From an uncultured Sinobacteraceae bacterium (GTDB taxonomy: Bacteria > Pseudomonadota > Gammaproteobacteria > Nevskiales > Nevskiaceae): a DNA stretch of 64,000 bases. Both the position numbers and the translations under genes were made by a program. Every line of letters starts with the position of its first letter. Position 1 is the stretch's first letter. Under the pieces are notes generated by a model that saw only the letters and a list, made by a program, of their open reading frames with translations, was not told where the DNA came from and searched no databases. The stretch spans positions 434,001-498,000 of the forward strand of contig CAIJRD010000002.1 of the NCBI GenBank assembly GCA_903822975.1, read 5' to 3'. Shown one piece after another: positions 1-7,723 of this stretch.

Positions 1-104
1 GGCAGTAGGTACGGGACGATCCAACCAACCAGGCCACTGACTGCTGCGAGGGCGATAGCAGCTAATGATTTTTGAAGACTACTAATGGGCTTGTCAGCGC
101 TCAT
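1..104 (-). CDS. small membrane protein, N-terminal part (cut by window edge)
   Basis: An open minus-strand frame starts with ATG at 104-102 and runs off the left edge without a stop. The visible 34 residues begin MSADKPISSLQKS and continue into an Ala/Val/Leu/Gly-rich hydrophobic stretch from about residue 13. That stretch looks like a membrane segment or uncleaved signal. It lies downstream of the tRNA-His/tRNA-Lys pair but is separated from it by a terminator hairpin, so it is probably a separate transcription unit. The family cannot be named from this fragment. Confidence 0.45.
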   Translation of the reverse strand, partial: MSADKPISSLQKSLAAIALAAVSGLVGWIVPYLL

Positions 105-147
105 CGGTCACCGCCGTCTTACGTCGGACACAGGCCGGATACAACTA

Positions 148-178
148 AAAAGGCCGAAGCGTCGTCATCGCTTCGGCC
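148..178 (-). terminator. Rho-independent terminator after tRNA-Lys
   Basis: A perfect 10-bp inverted repeat (152-161 with 169-178, 7-nt loop) is followed on the minus strand by a run of five T. It lies 35 bp past the 3' end of tRNA-Lys, so it should end the tRNA-His/tRNA-Lys transcript. Confidence 0.8.
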
Positions 179-212
179 CGTCTTATCTCTTTGAATTTGC
201 TAGTTATTCTAA

Positions 213-288
213 TGGTGGGCTGTCCCAGACTCGAACTGGGAACCTACTGATTAAGAGTCAGCTGCTCTACCGATTGAGCTAACAGCCC
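213..288 (-). tRNA. tRNA-Lys(CTT)
   Basis: A complete cloverleaf is readable on the minus strand: a 7-bp acceptor (GGGCTGT with ACAGCCC), a TAGCTCAATCGGTAGAGC D-arm, an anticodon loop CTCTTAA with anticodon CTT, a T-loop TTCGAGT, discriminator A and an encoded CCA at 215-213. It follows tRNA-His on the same strand by about 18 bp, so the two are probably co-transcribed. Confidence 0.95.
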
Positions 289-306
289 ACAACGACTTGC
301 ATTTTT

Positions 307-384
307 TGGGGTGGACGATGGGACTCGAACCCACGACCTCCGGAATCACAATCCGGAGCTCTAACCAACTGAGCTACGCCCACC
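307..384 (-). tRNA. tRNA-His(GTG)
   Basis: The minus strand folds as a cloverleaf with anticodon loop TTGTGAT (anticodon GTG). The acceptor GTGGGCG pairs with CGTCCAC. The histidine-specific extra G(-1) at 384 lies opposite discriminator C73 at 310, the identity feature of HisRS substrates. The CCA end is encoded (309-307). Confidence 0.95.
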
Positions 385-490
385 ACAGCCATCTAGTTTA
401 GCCGATCCTTTGGGTAACAGAAAAGCTTTATTCGCTGACGCCCGCAATCTGGCTGCTTTTTATCGGATCGCGACGCGCAATGATGGCCGC

Positions 491-1402
491 CTAGGTGCTC
501 TGCAAGCCACCAAGACGCGCAACCAGGTCATCCAGCAAGCCGCCCAGTTCGCCGGTGAGCAAGGTCATCGCAGCCTCGAACTCGTCCGCAACGGCTTCGC
601 GACTGCGTGGCTGGTCGCCGGCATCGTCATCCATCGCCTGAAAGCGCAGTCGCTTGATGGCGAATTGATCGGTTAACACGAACGCCAGGCGCTCGCGCCA
701 GATCAGGCCAAGCTTGCTGACCGTCTTGCCGCCCTTGATTAGCGATCGAATCTCCTGACCATCGAGCCCGTGGCGAACGTAGCGCACGGCCGCCGCATTC
801 TGTTCGCCGCCGATCAACTCGCAATCCTGATCCAGTGCGAATTCGTTCGAGGCCTTGCCGGCCATCAACCACGTCGTCATCGCCGCACCCACGGCGGTTT
901 GAGTCGCAATCGGCGTCGCTGGAAATTCGCCCAGGTCGCTGCGCAGGACGCTGGCGACTTCTTCGGCGACCTTGGGCGACGACGTATCGACCACGAACCG
1001 CCGTTGCGTCGGATCGATCCAGGCGCGGATGGCCTTGTCGCGCACGAAGGCGCGCGGTCGCAATTCATCGGCAATGCGTTCTTTCAAATCGCGCATCTGC
1101 TTGCGGCCCAGTGCGAAGCCCTGCTGGCGTTCGATTTCGACCGCCCTTTCTTTCGCGGTCTGATTGATCACCGCCGCTGGCAGCAGTTTCTGCTGCACGC
1201 CGAGCGTGACCAGCATGTTGCGCGCCTGGTTGAATACGAAGCCGCTGTCGGGCGCCGGCAGCAGCCAGCCCTGGCTCTGCATGCTCGCGGCATTGCAGGG
1301 CAGCAGCGGGTGCGCAGACAGTGTTTGCTCAAGCTTCGCGGGGGTGACGTCCCAGCCCGAAGCAAGCGTGAATACCTGCAGGTTTTTGAACCAGATCGAC
1401 AT
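491..1402 (-). CDS. rdgC: recombination-associated protein RdgC
   Basis: The frame gives 303 residues, the same length as Escherichia coli RdgC. RdgC is a ring-shaped DNA-binding protein that limits RecA-promoted recombination and acts at the nucleoid. The protein begins MSIWFKNLQVFTL, the typical RdgC N-terminus, and carries the family's ALGRKQMRDLK and WIDPTQRRFVVDTSSPK regions. The open frame extends further upstream to 1531, but those 43 residues are low complexity and lack similarity, so the ATG at 1402 was chosen. It is monocistronic between tRNA-His and the opposite-strand tRNA-Arg. Confidence 0.93.
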   Translation of the reverse strand: MSIWFKNLQVFTLASGWDVTPAKLEQTLSAHPLLPCNAASMQSQGWLLPAPDSGFVFNQARNMLVTLGVQQKLLPAAVINQTAKERAVEIERQQGFALGRKQMRDLKERIADELRPRAFVRDKAIRAWIDPTQRRFVVDTSSPKVAEEVASVLRSDLGEFPATPIATQTAVGAAMTTWLMAGKASNEFALDQDCELIGGEQNAAAVRYVRHGLDGQEIRSLIKGGKTVSKLGLIWRERLAFVLTDQFAIKRLRFQAMDDDAGDQPRSREAVADEFEAAMTLLTGELGGLLDDLVARLGGLQST

Positions 1403-1641
1403 GGATGTGCTTGGTGGATACCGAAATGCTGGCGACGAACTGGCCGCCGCAGGCTTCCGGCTTGATGGTGAGAAGGAATTTCCCATTATCGCAGATGCGC
1501 GATGCCCTCCAAGCCTTGCGCACGCGCTCAAGTCTGGGCGCGATGGCGCCGGATCGAGGTCAGTCGAGGTCGCTCGACGTTACTCGAGGTCGCAGGCGCG
1601 CGCCGCGCACCGGCCGGCGCCGCAGCTTAGAATTCGCGTAT

Positions 1642-1718
1642 GCGCCCGTAGCTCAGTTGGATAGAGCATCGACCTTCTAAGTCGAGGGCCACTGGTTCGA
1701 ATCCAGTCGGGCGCACCA
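1642..1718 (+). tRNA. tRNA-Arg(TCT)
   Basis: A complete 77-nt cloverleaf with encoded CCA: acceptor GCGCCCG pairs with CGGGCGC, D-arm TAGCTCAGTTGGATAGAGC, anticodon loop CTTCTAA (TCT), T-loop TTCGAAT. A minus-strand frame crossing it (1627-1965) is a tRNA shadow. Confidence 0.97.
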
Positions 1719-2039
1719 CTTCCCGTTTACGTGGACCTTCGTCCCGGGGCGCACCCCGAGGCTTGCGAACTCCATCGCGTCGACGCCGTATTCGCGAACA
1801 CACGCGGCCGACCCGTTCCTCTGCGCGCGAGTGTGGATTGAAGAACCCCTGCTCGACCGGCGCCTGTGCCCCGGTTATTTCGACGGCAAGATTCACTTCG
1901 ACGCACTTGCGTGGCAAGGCGTCGCGCAACCGGTTCACTCCAACCCTACACTTGCCCTCGGCCACATCAGGGTCGCGTTATTTCCAGCATTCCGCGATCG
2001 AGGCTGAAACAGCGACTCGACCAACGTGAGGAGATCGAC

Positions 2040-3200
2040 ATGAAAGCCATCGTCTGCCAGAACGCAGCCTTACGCCTCGAGGAACGTCCAACGCCAGAGC
2101 CCGGTATCGGACAGGCGCTGCTGAATGTATTGCGCTGTGGAATATGCGGTTCCGATCTGCACATGCGTCATCACTGCGATCACATGAACCTGCTGAGTCG
2201 CCGTGTAGGTTATGAGCGCGTTGCTCGCAGCAGCGACCCGCTTGTGTTCGGCCACGAATTCTGCGGGGAAGTTGTCGACTACGGCCCGCGCAGCCGGCGC
2301 AAGCTGAAGCCAGGAAGCCGAGTTTGTGCTGTGCCCTTAATTCGCAACGGCGCCCACGTCGATCTGGTTGGGCTATCGAACTATGCGCCAGGCGCATACG
2401 CCGAGCAGGTTCTGGTGCAGGAGTCTTTCATGATGCCTGTGCCGAACGGTTTGAGTGCCGATCGTGCGGCTTTGACAGAACCGATGGCCGTTGCGCTGCA
2501 CGCAGTTCGACGCAGCGAAATCAAAAAGTCTGATGTCGGCATCGTCATCGGCTGCGGTCCGGTTGGCCTTGCCGTCATTTGCATGCTCAAGGCGAAAGGC
2601 ATCAAGACGATCGTTGCCAGCGATTTTTCGCACGGTCGCCGCGAACTCGCGCGTCGCTGTGGCGCGGATCTCGTGATCAACCCGAAGGACACGTCGCCGT
2701 ACCAGAACTGGAAGGACTACGGCTTCATCGGCTCGGTGCCGCAGATGCTCGACCTTGCGGTGAAAGTCCGCGAGCAGCTCGGCAAGCTGCCGGTGCCGTG
2801 GTGGCACACCTGGCGACTCGGCGAAATGCTGGGCGCAATGCCGAAACGCCCAGTGATCTTCGAATGCGTCGGTGTGCCGGGAATCTTGCAGAGCATTCTC
2901 GATGGAGCGCCGCTGATGTCGCGCGTCGTCGTGGTCGGTGTTTGCATGCAGGCCGATACGATCGAGCCGAGCATGGGCATCAATAAGGAAATCGAGTTGC
3001 GCTTCGTGCTCGGCTATACACCACTCGAATTTCGCGACGCTCTGCAGAAACTTGCGAACGGCGATGTGAGTTGCGATCCGCTCATCACTGGAACGGTCGC
3101 GCTGTCGGGTGTCGCCGGCGCATTCGATGCGCTCGTCGATGCGGAACAACACGCGAAGATTCTGATCGATCCACAACGAACCGAACCTTTCGGTCTTTGA
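2040..3200 (+). CDS. zinc-dependent medium-chain alcohol/polyol dehydrogenase
   Basis: A 386-residue MDR-superfamily NAD(P)-dependent dehydrogenase. The N-terminal GroES-like domain holds the catalytic zinc ligands CGICGSDLH (Cys36) and GHE (His72-Glu73). The Rossmann fold starts at the glycine motif GCGPVG near residue 170. The four-cysteine structural-zinc lobe of classical alcohol dehydrogenases is not evident. A 40-residue insert around residues 240-285, with PQMLDLAVKVREQLGK, separates the usual Rossmann elements. Substrate is unknown. The ATG at 2040 follows a GAGGAG ribosome site; the frame upstream to 1866 overlaps tRNA-flanking sequence and was not used. No partner gene is adjacent. 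Confidence 0.85.
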   Translation: MKAIVCQNAALRLEERPTPEPGIGQALLNVLRCGICGSDLHMRHHCDHMNLLSRRVGYERVARSSDPLVFGHEFCGEVVDYGPRSRRKLKPGSRVCAVPLIRNGAHVDLVGLSNYAPGAYAEQVLVQESFMMPVPNGLSADRAALTEPMAVALHAVRRSEIKKSDVGIVIGCGPVGLAVICMLKAKGIKTIVASDFSHGRRELARRCGADLVINPKDTSPYQNWKDYGFIGSVPQMLDLAVKVREQLGKLPVPWWHTWRLGEMLGAMPKRPVIFECVGVPGILQSILDGAPLMSRVVVVGVCMQADTIEPSMGINKEIELRFVLGYTPLEFRDALQKLANGDVSCDPLITGTVALSGVAGAFDALVDAEQHAKILIDPQRTEPFGL

Positions 3201-3223
3201 TTGTTTCGCGCATCGATCGCGAT

Positions 3224-3300
3224 TCGATCATGCCTTGATCACGGCTTGATCGTGGTTTGATTGAGGTTCGATCGTGGTTCGATCGTGGTTCGATCATCGA
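3224..3300 (+). repeat. degenerate 11-bp direct repeats
   Basis: About six head-to-tail copies of an 11-bp unit resembling TCGATCGTGGT, best between 3235 and 3300. Two adjacent copies (3268-3278, 3279-3289) are identical. They lie just past the stop of the dehydrogenase gene in the 364-bp gap before the lipoprotein gene. The rest of the gap shows no gene. Confidence 0.75.
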
Positions 3301-3564
3301 ACCGCCATCCAGCACCTGATTCACTGTTCAGTTTCCGTAGCAACAGGAGCCATTACTCCGACACAACGATTAGCTGCGCGCGCCATATTTGTTTGTCGCA
3401 CCCCATTTATTGCCCCATTTTCTCGACCTGACAGGCAACTCATCACCTTGTCCACTACCGCCGATCGGTGCCGAACGCTATCTAGAAACTCGTGGCATAG
3501 GCTCTGATGACGAGTTGCTCGCAGCATCGGAACTCAATCCGTTGCGCACAATCGGGAGAGATAA

Positions 3565-4395
3565 ATGGAAAGGATTGCATTGACGCAAGTGATTGCCGGA
3601 GTAGCAGCGAGTCTGTGCCTCGGCGCCTGCACCGTTACCGATAATGCCTACTTCGTTAAGCCGGACGATTCGCCCGCGACAGTTGCCGGCATCGCCGAAC
3701 TCGCTGAGCTGCCGCCCGACACGCAAGTGCTGCAACTCGGCGTGACCTTCAAATCCGATGGCAAGTTGCAGCCGAGCGCCACCGATGCCTTGTATCAGTC
3801 CTTCCGCAAAGGCCTGCAAGCCAAGGGCCCTTGGGATGTGCAACGCCTGGGTCGCCGCAGTGACGACTTCAGCGCGCAGATTGCCGCCACCAATGCGGTG
3901 CCGCTGACCACGACTTCCTACAAGACGATGGCGGCTCCTAGCGCGCGGCAACCGCCGCGAGTGCTGGTGCTGATCGAGAACCATCCCGATCTCTCCACGG
4001 CAACCGCCGCCAAGTACTTCGTGTCGGGCATGACTTATGGTGGCGCCCGCGTGCACAAACCGACGGATCGCTATGACGTGACGATTGCGTATCGAGATCC
4101 GGATGGCGTTGAACGGATCTATCGCGGCCATCAGGACCTCGTGTTCGCAACAGGCTCCAAGTTGTTTGGCACCGATCCTTCGCCGGGCCCGGAGTACAAG
4201 CGTTTTAGCTCGTCGGTCGCCGCGTTCGATGGCGTCGTCGATAACTCGGTCAACGGCGTGCGTCATGGCAAGGTCACGGTCGGTGCGCCGCAAGCCGCAC
4301 CTGCCGCGGGCGCATCGCAGCCGCAGGCACAGAAGAAGAGCGTCGCGGTTCGCTCGACCGACGCCGGTCATCTGTCTTACGACTACCAGCCCTGA
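3565..4395 (+). CDS. lipoprotein of unknown function
   Basis: A 276-residue protein with a type II signal: a positive N-terminus, a hydrophobic core and lipobox LGAC with Cys22. The mature part begins VTDNAYFVKP, as in secreted proteins of the DUF3313 type, but I cannot confirm the family. The C-terminal 35 residues are Ala/Pro/Gln-rich. ATG at 3565 follows GGGAGAG. It converges with the DUF1345 gene, with stops only about 10 bp apart. It is likely anchored in the outer membrane; the role is unknown. Confidence 0.75.
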   Translation: MERIALTQVIAGVAASLCLGACTVTDNAYFVKPDDSPATVAGIAELAELPPDTQVLQLGVTFKSDGKLQPSATDALYQSFRKGLQAKGPWDVQRLGRRSDDFSAQIAATNAVPLTTTSYKTMAAPSARQPPRVLVLIENHPDLSTATAAKYFVSGMTYGGARVHKPTDRYDVTIAYRDPDGVERIYRGHQDLVFATGSKLFGTDPSPGPEYKRFSSSVAAFDGVVDNSVNGVRHGKVTVGAPQAAPAAGASQPQAQKKSVAVRSTDAGHLSYDYQP

Positions 4396-4401
4396 GCCGC
4401 G

Positions 4402-5088
4402 TTAAGCGCTGCCGACCAGTCCTGCCGAAACGTTGATCGCGAAACCGAGAATCGAGGCGTTGAAGATGAACGACACGAGCGCATGGCCAATCACGGTCTT
4501 GCGCACGGCGGCGGTATTGGTTGCCACGTCGGCGGTCTGACACGCCGCCGCGATGGTGAAGGAAAAGTAAACGAAGTCCCAGAATTCGGGCGTATCGGTC
4601 TGCGGAAACGCCAGCGGTCTCGCATGCGGTCGACAGCTGTAGAACTGGTCCGCGTAGTGCAGCGTAAACATCGTGGGGACCAGCAGCCACGATGAAACAA
4701 TGGTAGAAGCCGCCAACGCAATGTGCAGCCCGCGCGCTGCACCCTGCAACTGCTTGACCTCGCCCAGCAGCGCAAAGATCGCGGCAAGACTCAACAGCGC
4801 AGACAACACGACGATCAGCAAGATCACGCCGGCACTGCCGTCCTCTTCTTCGAAGCGCGAACGCATCGAGGCCGGCGGTAGGCGCGTCATCCAGGTCCAG
4901 ATCAGAATCAGGAACAACACGACGCCGATATTCCAGCTGAGGAGTATTCGCGCTGTCAGCGACCACGCCGTCGGCAGCAGAGCAAATGCGGCGATGGCAA
5001 CCGCCAGCGAGAACCACAAACGGATATGGGTCCGGGCGAGTTTCTTCAGTCGCTCGGCGCGAGTGATGGGCGAGGAATCGGCTTTCAT
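4402..5088 (-). CDS. DUF1345 family inner-membrane protein
   Basis: A 228-residue protein with about five hydrophobic segments (roughly residues 25-45, 50-70, 95-115, 125-145, 195-220). It carries the family signature EFWDFVYFSFTIAAACQTADV near residues 165-190, which resembles the pore-loop region of ion channels. DUF1345 proteins are predicted inner-membrane proteins without an assigned reaction. The frame could begin at 5124, but the ATG at 5088 (MKADSS) is preferred because it removes a poorly conserved extension. Confidence 0.8.
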   Translation of the reverse strand: MKADSSPITRAERLKKLARTHIRLWFSLAVAIAAFALLPTAWSLTARILLSWNIGVVLFLILIWTWMTRLPPASMRSRFEEEDGSAGVILLIVVLSALLSLAAIFALLGEVKQLQGAARGLHIALAASTIVSSWLLVPTMFTLHYADQFYSCRPHARPLAFPQTDTPEFWDFVYFSFTIAAACQTADVATNTAAVRKTVIGHALVSFIFNASILGFAINVSAGLVGSA

Positions 5089-5429
5089 CGATGAAACGCT
5101 ACAGGGGATTCGGTCGCTTCGCACGTCTTCGTCGGAACGATCATCGCCTTAGCGGCTGCAAATGGCATCGATGGACGGATGCTCCCGAGCGGATTGAACG
5201 CGTCAACACTACTCGACCGGCATCGCAGCCGAACGCGAAGTGCAATCCGAGGGGAATGGATCGCAGGCAGGACCAGCGCTAACCCGCGCTGCCACCGGCG
5301 CCGCAGTTTCGTCGGGTTTTGGGGTGTTAGCAGCGGCATCAAGCTTTGTCGACGTTGACGTCAACGTCGCGATCGCGAACTCGCACGAATCGCATCGACA
5401 TCGATGTCTATGTCGATCAACCCGGAAAC
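5089..5429. other. gene-free spacer with a 20-bp perfect palindrome
   Basis: No convincing coding frame is seen. Positions 5350-5369 form a perfect palindrome centred on GACGTC. A second small palindrome follows at 5395-5410 (ACATCGATGT). They lie just outside the left boundary of the tRNA-Ser island and could be a regulatory or recombination site. Confidence 0.5.
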
Positions 5430-5454
5430 CATTTCAAGGAAATGGCGGAGAGAG
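5430..5454. repeat. left att-like direct repeat (copy of tRNA-Ser 3' end)
   Basis: These 25 bp are identical to 10449-10473. The right copy contains the last 12 bases of tRNA-Ser(GGA), including CCA, plus 13 bases beyond the gene. The left copy has no tRNA behind it. Sequence agreement stops at both edges. This is the pattern left by site-specific integration into a tRNA 3' end. Confidence 0.85.
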
Positions 5455-5580
5455 AGTCTGCCGAACTCAGCCTCTAACCTATTGTTTCATTTGGTGAAAT
5501 ATTTTGGTGTCAATTAATGCCCACCATTATGCCCACCACACTTTTTTCTTCGTGTGTTGAAATTGTACCATCAGTTTGGG

Positions 5581-5654
5581 TTCGCCTTAAGGGCGAAGCC
5601 CCAAGAAGTGCGGCGCGAGCGCACTTCGACGTTTGATTGGTGGTGCCCCACCAC
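5581..5654. other. array of three perfect hairpins
   Basis: Three inverted repeats follow one another: 5581-5597 (6-bp stem, 5-nt loop), 5605-5627 (8-bp stem, 7-nt loop) and 5640-5654 (6-bp stem, 3-nt loop). A fourth weaker one (GGATT/AATCC) lies near 5668-5681. They sit in the non-coding left part of the island, about 60 bp upstream of a toxin-antitoxin remnant. No T-run follows, so a plain terminator is unlikely. Confidence 0.55.
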
Positions 5655-5710
5655 GACGATTCGCGAGGGATTTAACAATCCGTTAGCCGGATCGCGGCAG
5701 TTCTGTCTCT

Positions 5711-5938
5711 TTGTCCTATACTTTGACTGTGACGACGCTCTCGATAAAGACGAAAGGAATAAGCGGCATTGCACCGCCGAGGGCACGTGTTCAAAAGCGT
5801 ATCGGCATCGACAACCAGCCGACCCCAGAGTTAGTGCGCGCGATTCGTGAGGTGGCGGTTGGGCAGTATGTGGTGTACGACTCGCCCGAAGCCGTCTTGG
5901 CAGACATCGAGCACCATCGGAAGCGACGCAAGCGTTGA
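5711..5938 (+). CDS. putative type II antitoxin (RelB-like), possibly degenerate
   Basis: A 75-codon frame from a TTG. The C-terminal half reads like a small antitoxin (IDNQPTPELVRAIREV, then GQYVVYDSPEAVLADIEHH) and ends in basic residues. The N-terminal 25 residues look unrelated, so the true start may be lost or further in. Its stop overlaps the next frame by TTGA, the coupling common in toxin-antitoxin pairs. Family assignment is inference from appearance and context only. Confidence 0.4.
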   Translation: MSYTLTVTTLSIKTKGISGIAPPRARVQKRIGIDNQPTPELVRAIREVAVGQYVVYDSPEAVLADIEHHRKRRKR

Positions 5939-6030
5939 GGGAATTGCGCTTTCATCCGAACGCTACGGTGCGTATGGCGCAAATCCTCGACGCCGGCGGT
6001 GAGTTGCCAAATCTCAAGTCAGCGCTTCAA
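5935..6030 (+). pseudogene. putative RelE-type toxin remnant
   Basis: A TTG-started frame overlaps the previous stop and begins LRELRFHPNA, like the first strand of RelE/ParE-fold toxins. The similarity ends there. The following residues do not continue the fold, and the frame runs through the AbrB-like segment in another register. I read this as the first few codons of a toxin truncated by deletion. The exact end is uncertain. Confidence 0.3.
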
Positions 6031-6283
6031 CGGCTCCGAGACCGCCGAGAACTTCCAGACACGTTTAATGACCACGCCGGCCGCTATTCGGAAGAAGCTG
6101 AATATTTCCCAAGGCTCCCGCCTGCTGATTACGGTGAGCGGCGGAGAAATCCGGCTGCGGACGTCATCCGAGCCTCTCGATTCGCTCCAAGCCAAATTCG
6201 CGCATGCCACCAAAGGAACCTCGCTATCTGCTGAGCTCACTGCCGATCGACGGCGCGAAGCGAAGCGAGAACGCGAATTATGA
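5999..6283 (+). pseudogene. AbrB/VapB-type antitoxin with damaged N-terminus
   Basis: The frame contains a recognisable SpoVT/AbrB swapped-hairpin core: TTPAAIRKKLNISQGSRLLI, then TVSGGEIRLR. The usual beginning (a short MxxATxTSKGQITIP-like strand) is replaced by unrelated residues, so the gene appears fused to foreign sequence upstream. The stop overlaps an ATG (ATGA at 6280-6283), as in vapBC operons. The presumptive toxin frame there closes after about 16 codons, where the inverted ParE module begins. Probably non-functional. Confidence 0.5.
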
Positions 6284-6296
6284 CTGAGGTCAGCTG

Positions 6297-6590
6297 CTAC
6301 GCCAGGTCCTCAGGAAGCAACTGCCGGTAGTGCATGACGGTGACGATCTCCAAATCGTCTTCGGAGCGGATGCGGTAGATGATCCGGTAGGGCCGCTCCA
6401 GGACTTCGCGCAGCGTGTCGAGCTGGTACTCCGGCACCTTGCGGCCGATGCGGGGCAGATCGCCGGTACGTTCGGCACGCCGCGTGATGCGGTCGATCAT
6501 CGCCGCTGCATTCTGCGGCGAGTCCTGGGCGATGTAGGCGTGGATCGCGCGCAGCCTGGCAAGCGCTTCTTCGGCGAAGCGTACCCTCAT
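6297..6590 (-). CDS. RelE/ParE family toxin
   Basis: A 97-residue protein with the compact ParE/RelE fold signature: VRFAEEALARLRAIHAYIAQ at the start, PRIGRKVPEY and LREVLERPYRIIYRI in the middle, VMHYRQLLP at the end. ParE toxins inhibit DNA gyrase, whereas RelE relatives cleave mRNA; the Arg-Ile-Ile-Tyr strand fits the ParE side. The ATG overlaps the antitoxin stop by 4 bp (ATGA), so the two are translationally coupled. This is the only apparently intact toxin-antitoxin pair in the island. Confidence 0.85.
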   Translation of the reverse strand: MRVRFAEEALARLRAIHAYIAQDSPQNAAAMIDRITRRAERTGDLPRIGRKVPEYQLDTLREVLERPYRIIYRIRSEDDLEIVTVMHYRQLLPEDLA

Positions 6591-6781
6591 TCGGGCAAGC
6601 CAAACTCGCGGCGTACATCCTTCACGTCGGTGAGCCGGCCCGCATCCGCATCCGCCAGACCGCGTTCAATCGAGCGGCGCACCGCCATCTCGTAGACCAC
6701 ATCGTCCCAGGTCGCGCCCTCGGGTAACTGGTCGATCAATTGGTGGGCTTGCTGCTTCAGGTTGGCGGCGGTGGCGGTCAT
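6587..6781 (-). CDS. ParD-like antitoxin of the adjacent ParE toxin
   Basis: A 64-residue acidic protein encoded directly upstream of the ParE-family toxin. The stretch LKQQAHQLIDQLPEGATWDD and the segment AVRRSIERGLADADAGRLTD are typical of small antitoxins that pair with ParE/RelE toxins. The C-terminal half should wrap the toxin; these antitoxins usually repress their own promoter. An AGGA-type ribosome site precedes the ATG at 6781. Confidence 0.8.
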   Translation of the reverse strand: MTATAANLKQQAHQLIDQLPEGATWDDVVYEMAVRRSIERGLADADAGRLTDVKDVRREFGLPE

Positions 6782-7066
6782 AGGAGGTCCTCGAAAGCAG
6801 TTTCCAGTTTAGCCGCTCGCGGCGGTAAACGGGCTCAGCGTCCGCCGGCTCTGAGCTGTCGCCAAAACTCGATCCGTCGAAGCGACCACACTTTAGTTCA
6901 GAATTGTCCGGCTTCCGGGGGAACGTCAGTTGACGTTGACGTCACGATTGTGAGCGATCGCTGAAGTTTGAGCAGGTCCGATCATTCGCGCCGGAGCAGA
7001 ACTTCTTGGAGAAAAGCGATCACCATCAAGTTGATGCCATGAGAGAGCCTGCTCAGCCCTTCGTGA

Positions 7067-7495
7067 TCGATTACTGCAACCAATGCTCAATTCAGCATGA
7101 TCACCGGCAACGAGAACAACCTGGGTATCTACTCTGGCAATCTCGATTTCACGGGTAACCGGACGGTCCGTACACCCAAGTTCTCGGCGACCTTGGGAGT
7201 CAGCAAGACGTTTGAGATGGAGCACGGCGCACTGGAGGTGGCTTCGGACCTCTACTACAACTCGGGCTTTTTTTATACGGCTCAGAATTCGAGCGAAGCG
7301 GAACAAAAGTCGTACAACGTTGTTAACGCCCGCATCAGCTACCTCTACAAACCTTGGGATGTGCGGCTGACCGCGTACGGCCAGAATCTTGGTAAAACGT
7401 ACTACACCAACGGCGTTCTGCAGACCGATTTCGGCACTTTGGAGTCTCCGGCCCCGCCGCTGAACTATGGCGTCCGTGCGGCTTGGACTTTCTAG
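7067..7495 (+). pseudogene. C-terminal fragment of a TonB-dependent receptor
   Basis: About 143 in-frame codons encode the last beta-strands of a TonB-dependent outer-membrane receptor: paired GNLDFTGNRTVRTPKFSATL and LEVASDLYYNSGFFYT, then WDVRLTAYGQNLGKTYYT, ending with YGVRAAWTF. The terminal aromatic residue is the usual outer-membrane insertion signal. The plug and at least 500 barrel residues are missing; an in-frame TGA at 7064 closes the upstream side. The substrate of the original receptor cannot be told. Confidence 0.8.
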
Positions 7496-7551
7496 GTTCG
7501 CCATTGGGGTTTTCAGCTCTGGCATTCTCGGCTGGCGTTGAGCCCAAATGA

Positions 7552-7620
7552 CTAGCGCTCAATCATCGCTTCCGATTTTTCGCTTCGGGTTTCGTTTGTC
7601 AGGTTTGATTGGAAGCGTGC
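7552..7620 (-). pseudogene. 3' part of small gene interrupted by the IS21 element
   Basis: On the minus strand, left of the insertion sequence, an open stretch reads into ARFQSNLTNETRSEKS and stops with TAG at 7554-7552. Joined to 10273-10087 across one copy of the 4-bp duplication GTGC, it continues the same frame and completes an 83-residue protein. The product is unknown. Confidence 0.5.
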
Positions 7621-7723
7621 GCCGAGAACTGACCCAGGTTTGGGGGTAAATTGCATCGAAATCTGACCCACCCCATAGGCTGTGCTCTGACTTTCAAAGA
7701 CAGGGCGGCCAGGAGTGATCAGC

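Noticed and set aside
1627..1965. 112-codon minus-strand frame ending PTGFEPVALDLEGRCS
   Set aside because: It covers tRNA-Arg; the protein-like text is the well-known translation of a tRNA gene, not a coding region.
5660..5700. Possible integron attC site (TTTAACAATCCGTTAGCC)
   Set aside because: The two core-like motifs are only a few bases apart and no partner core lies 50-150 bp away; no integron integrase is present.
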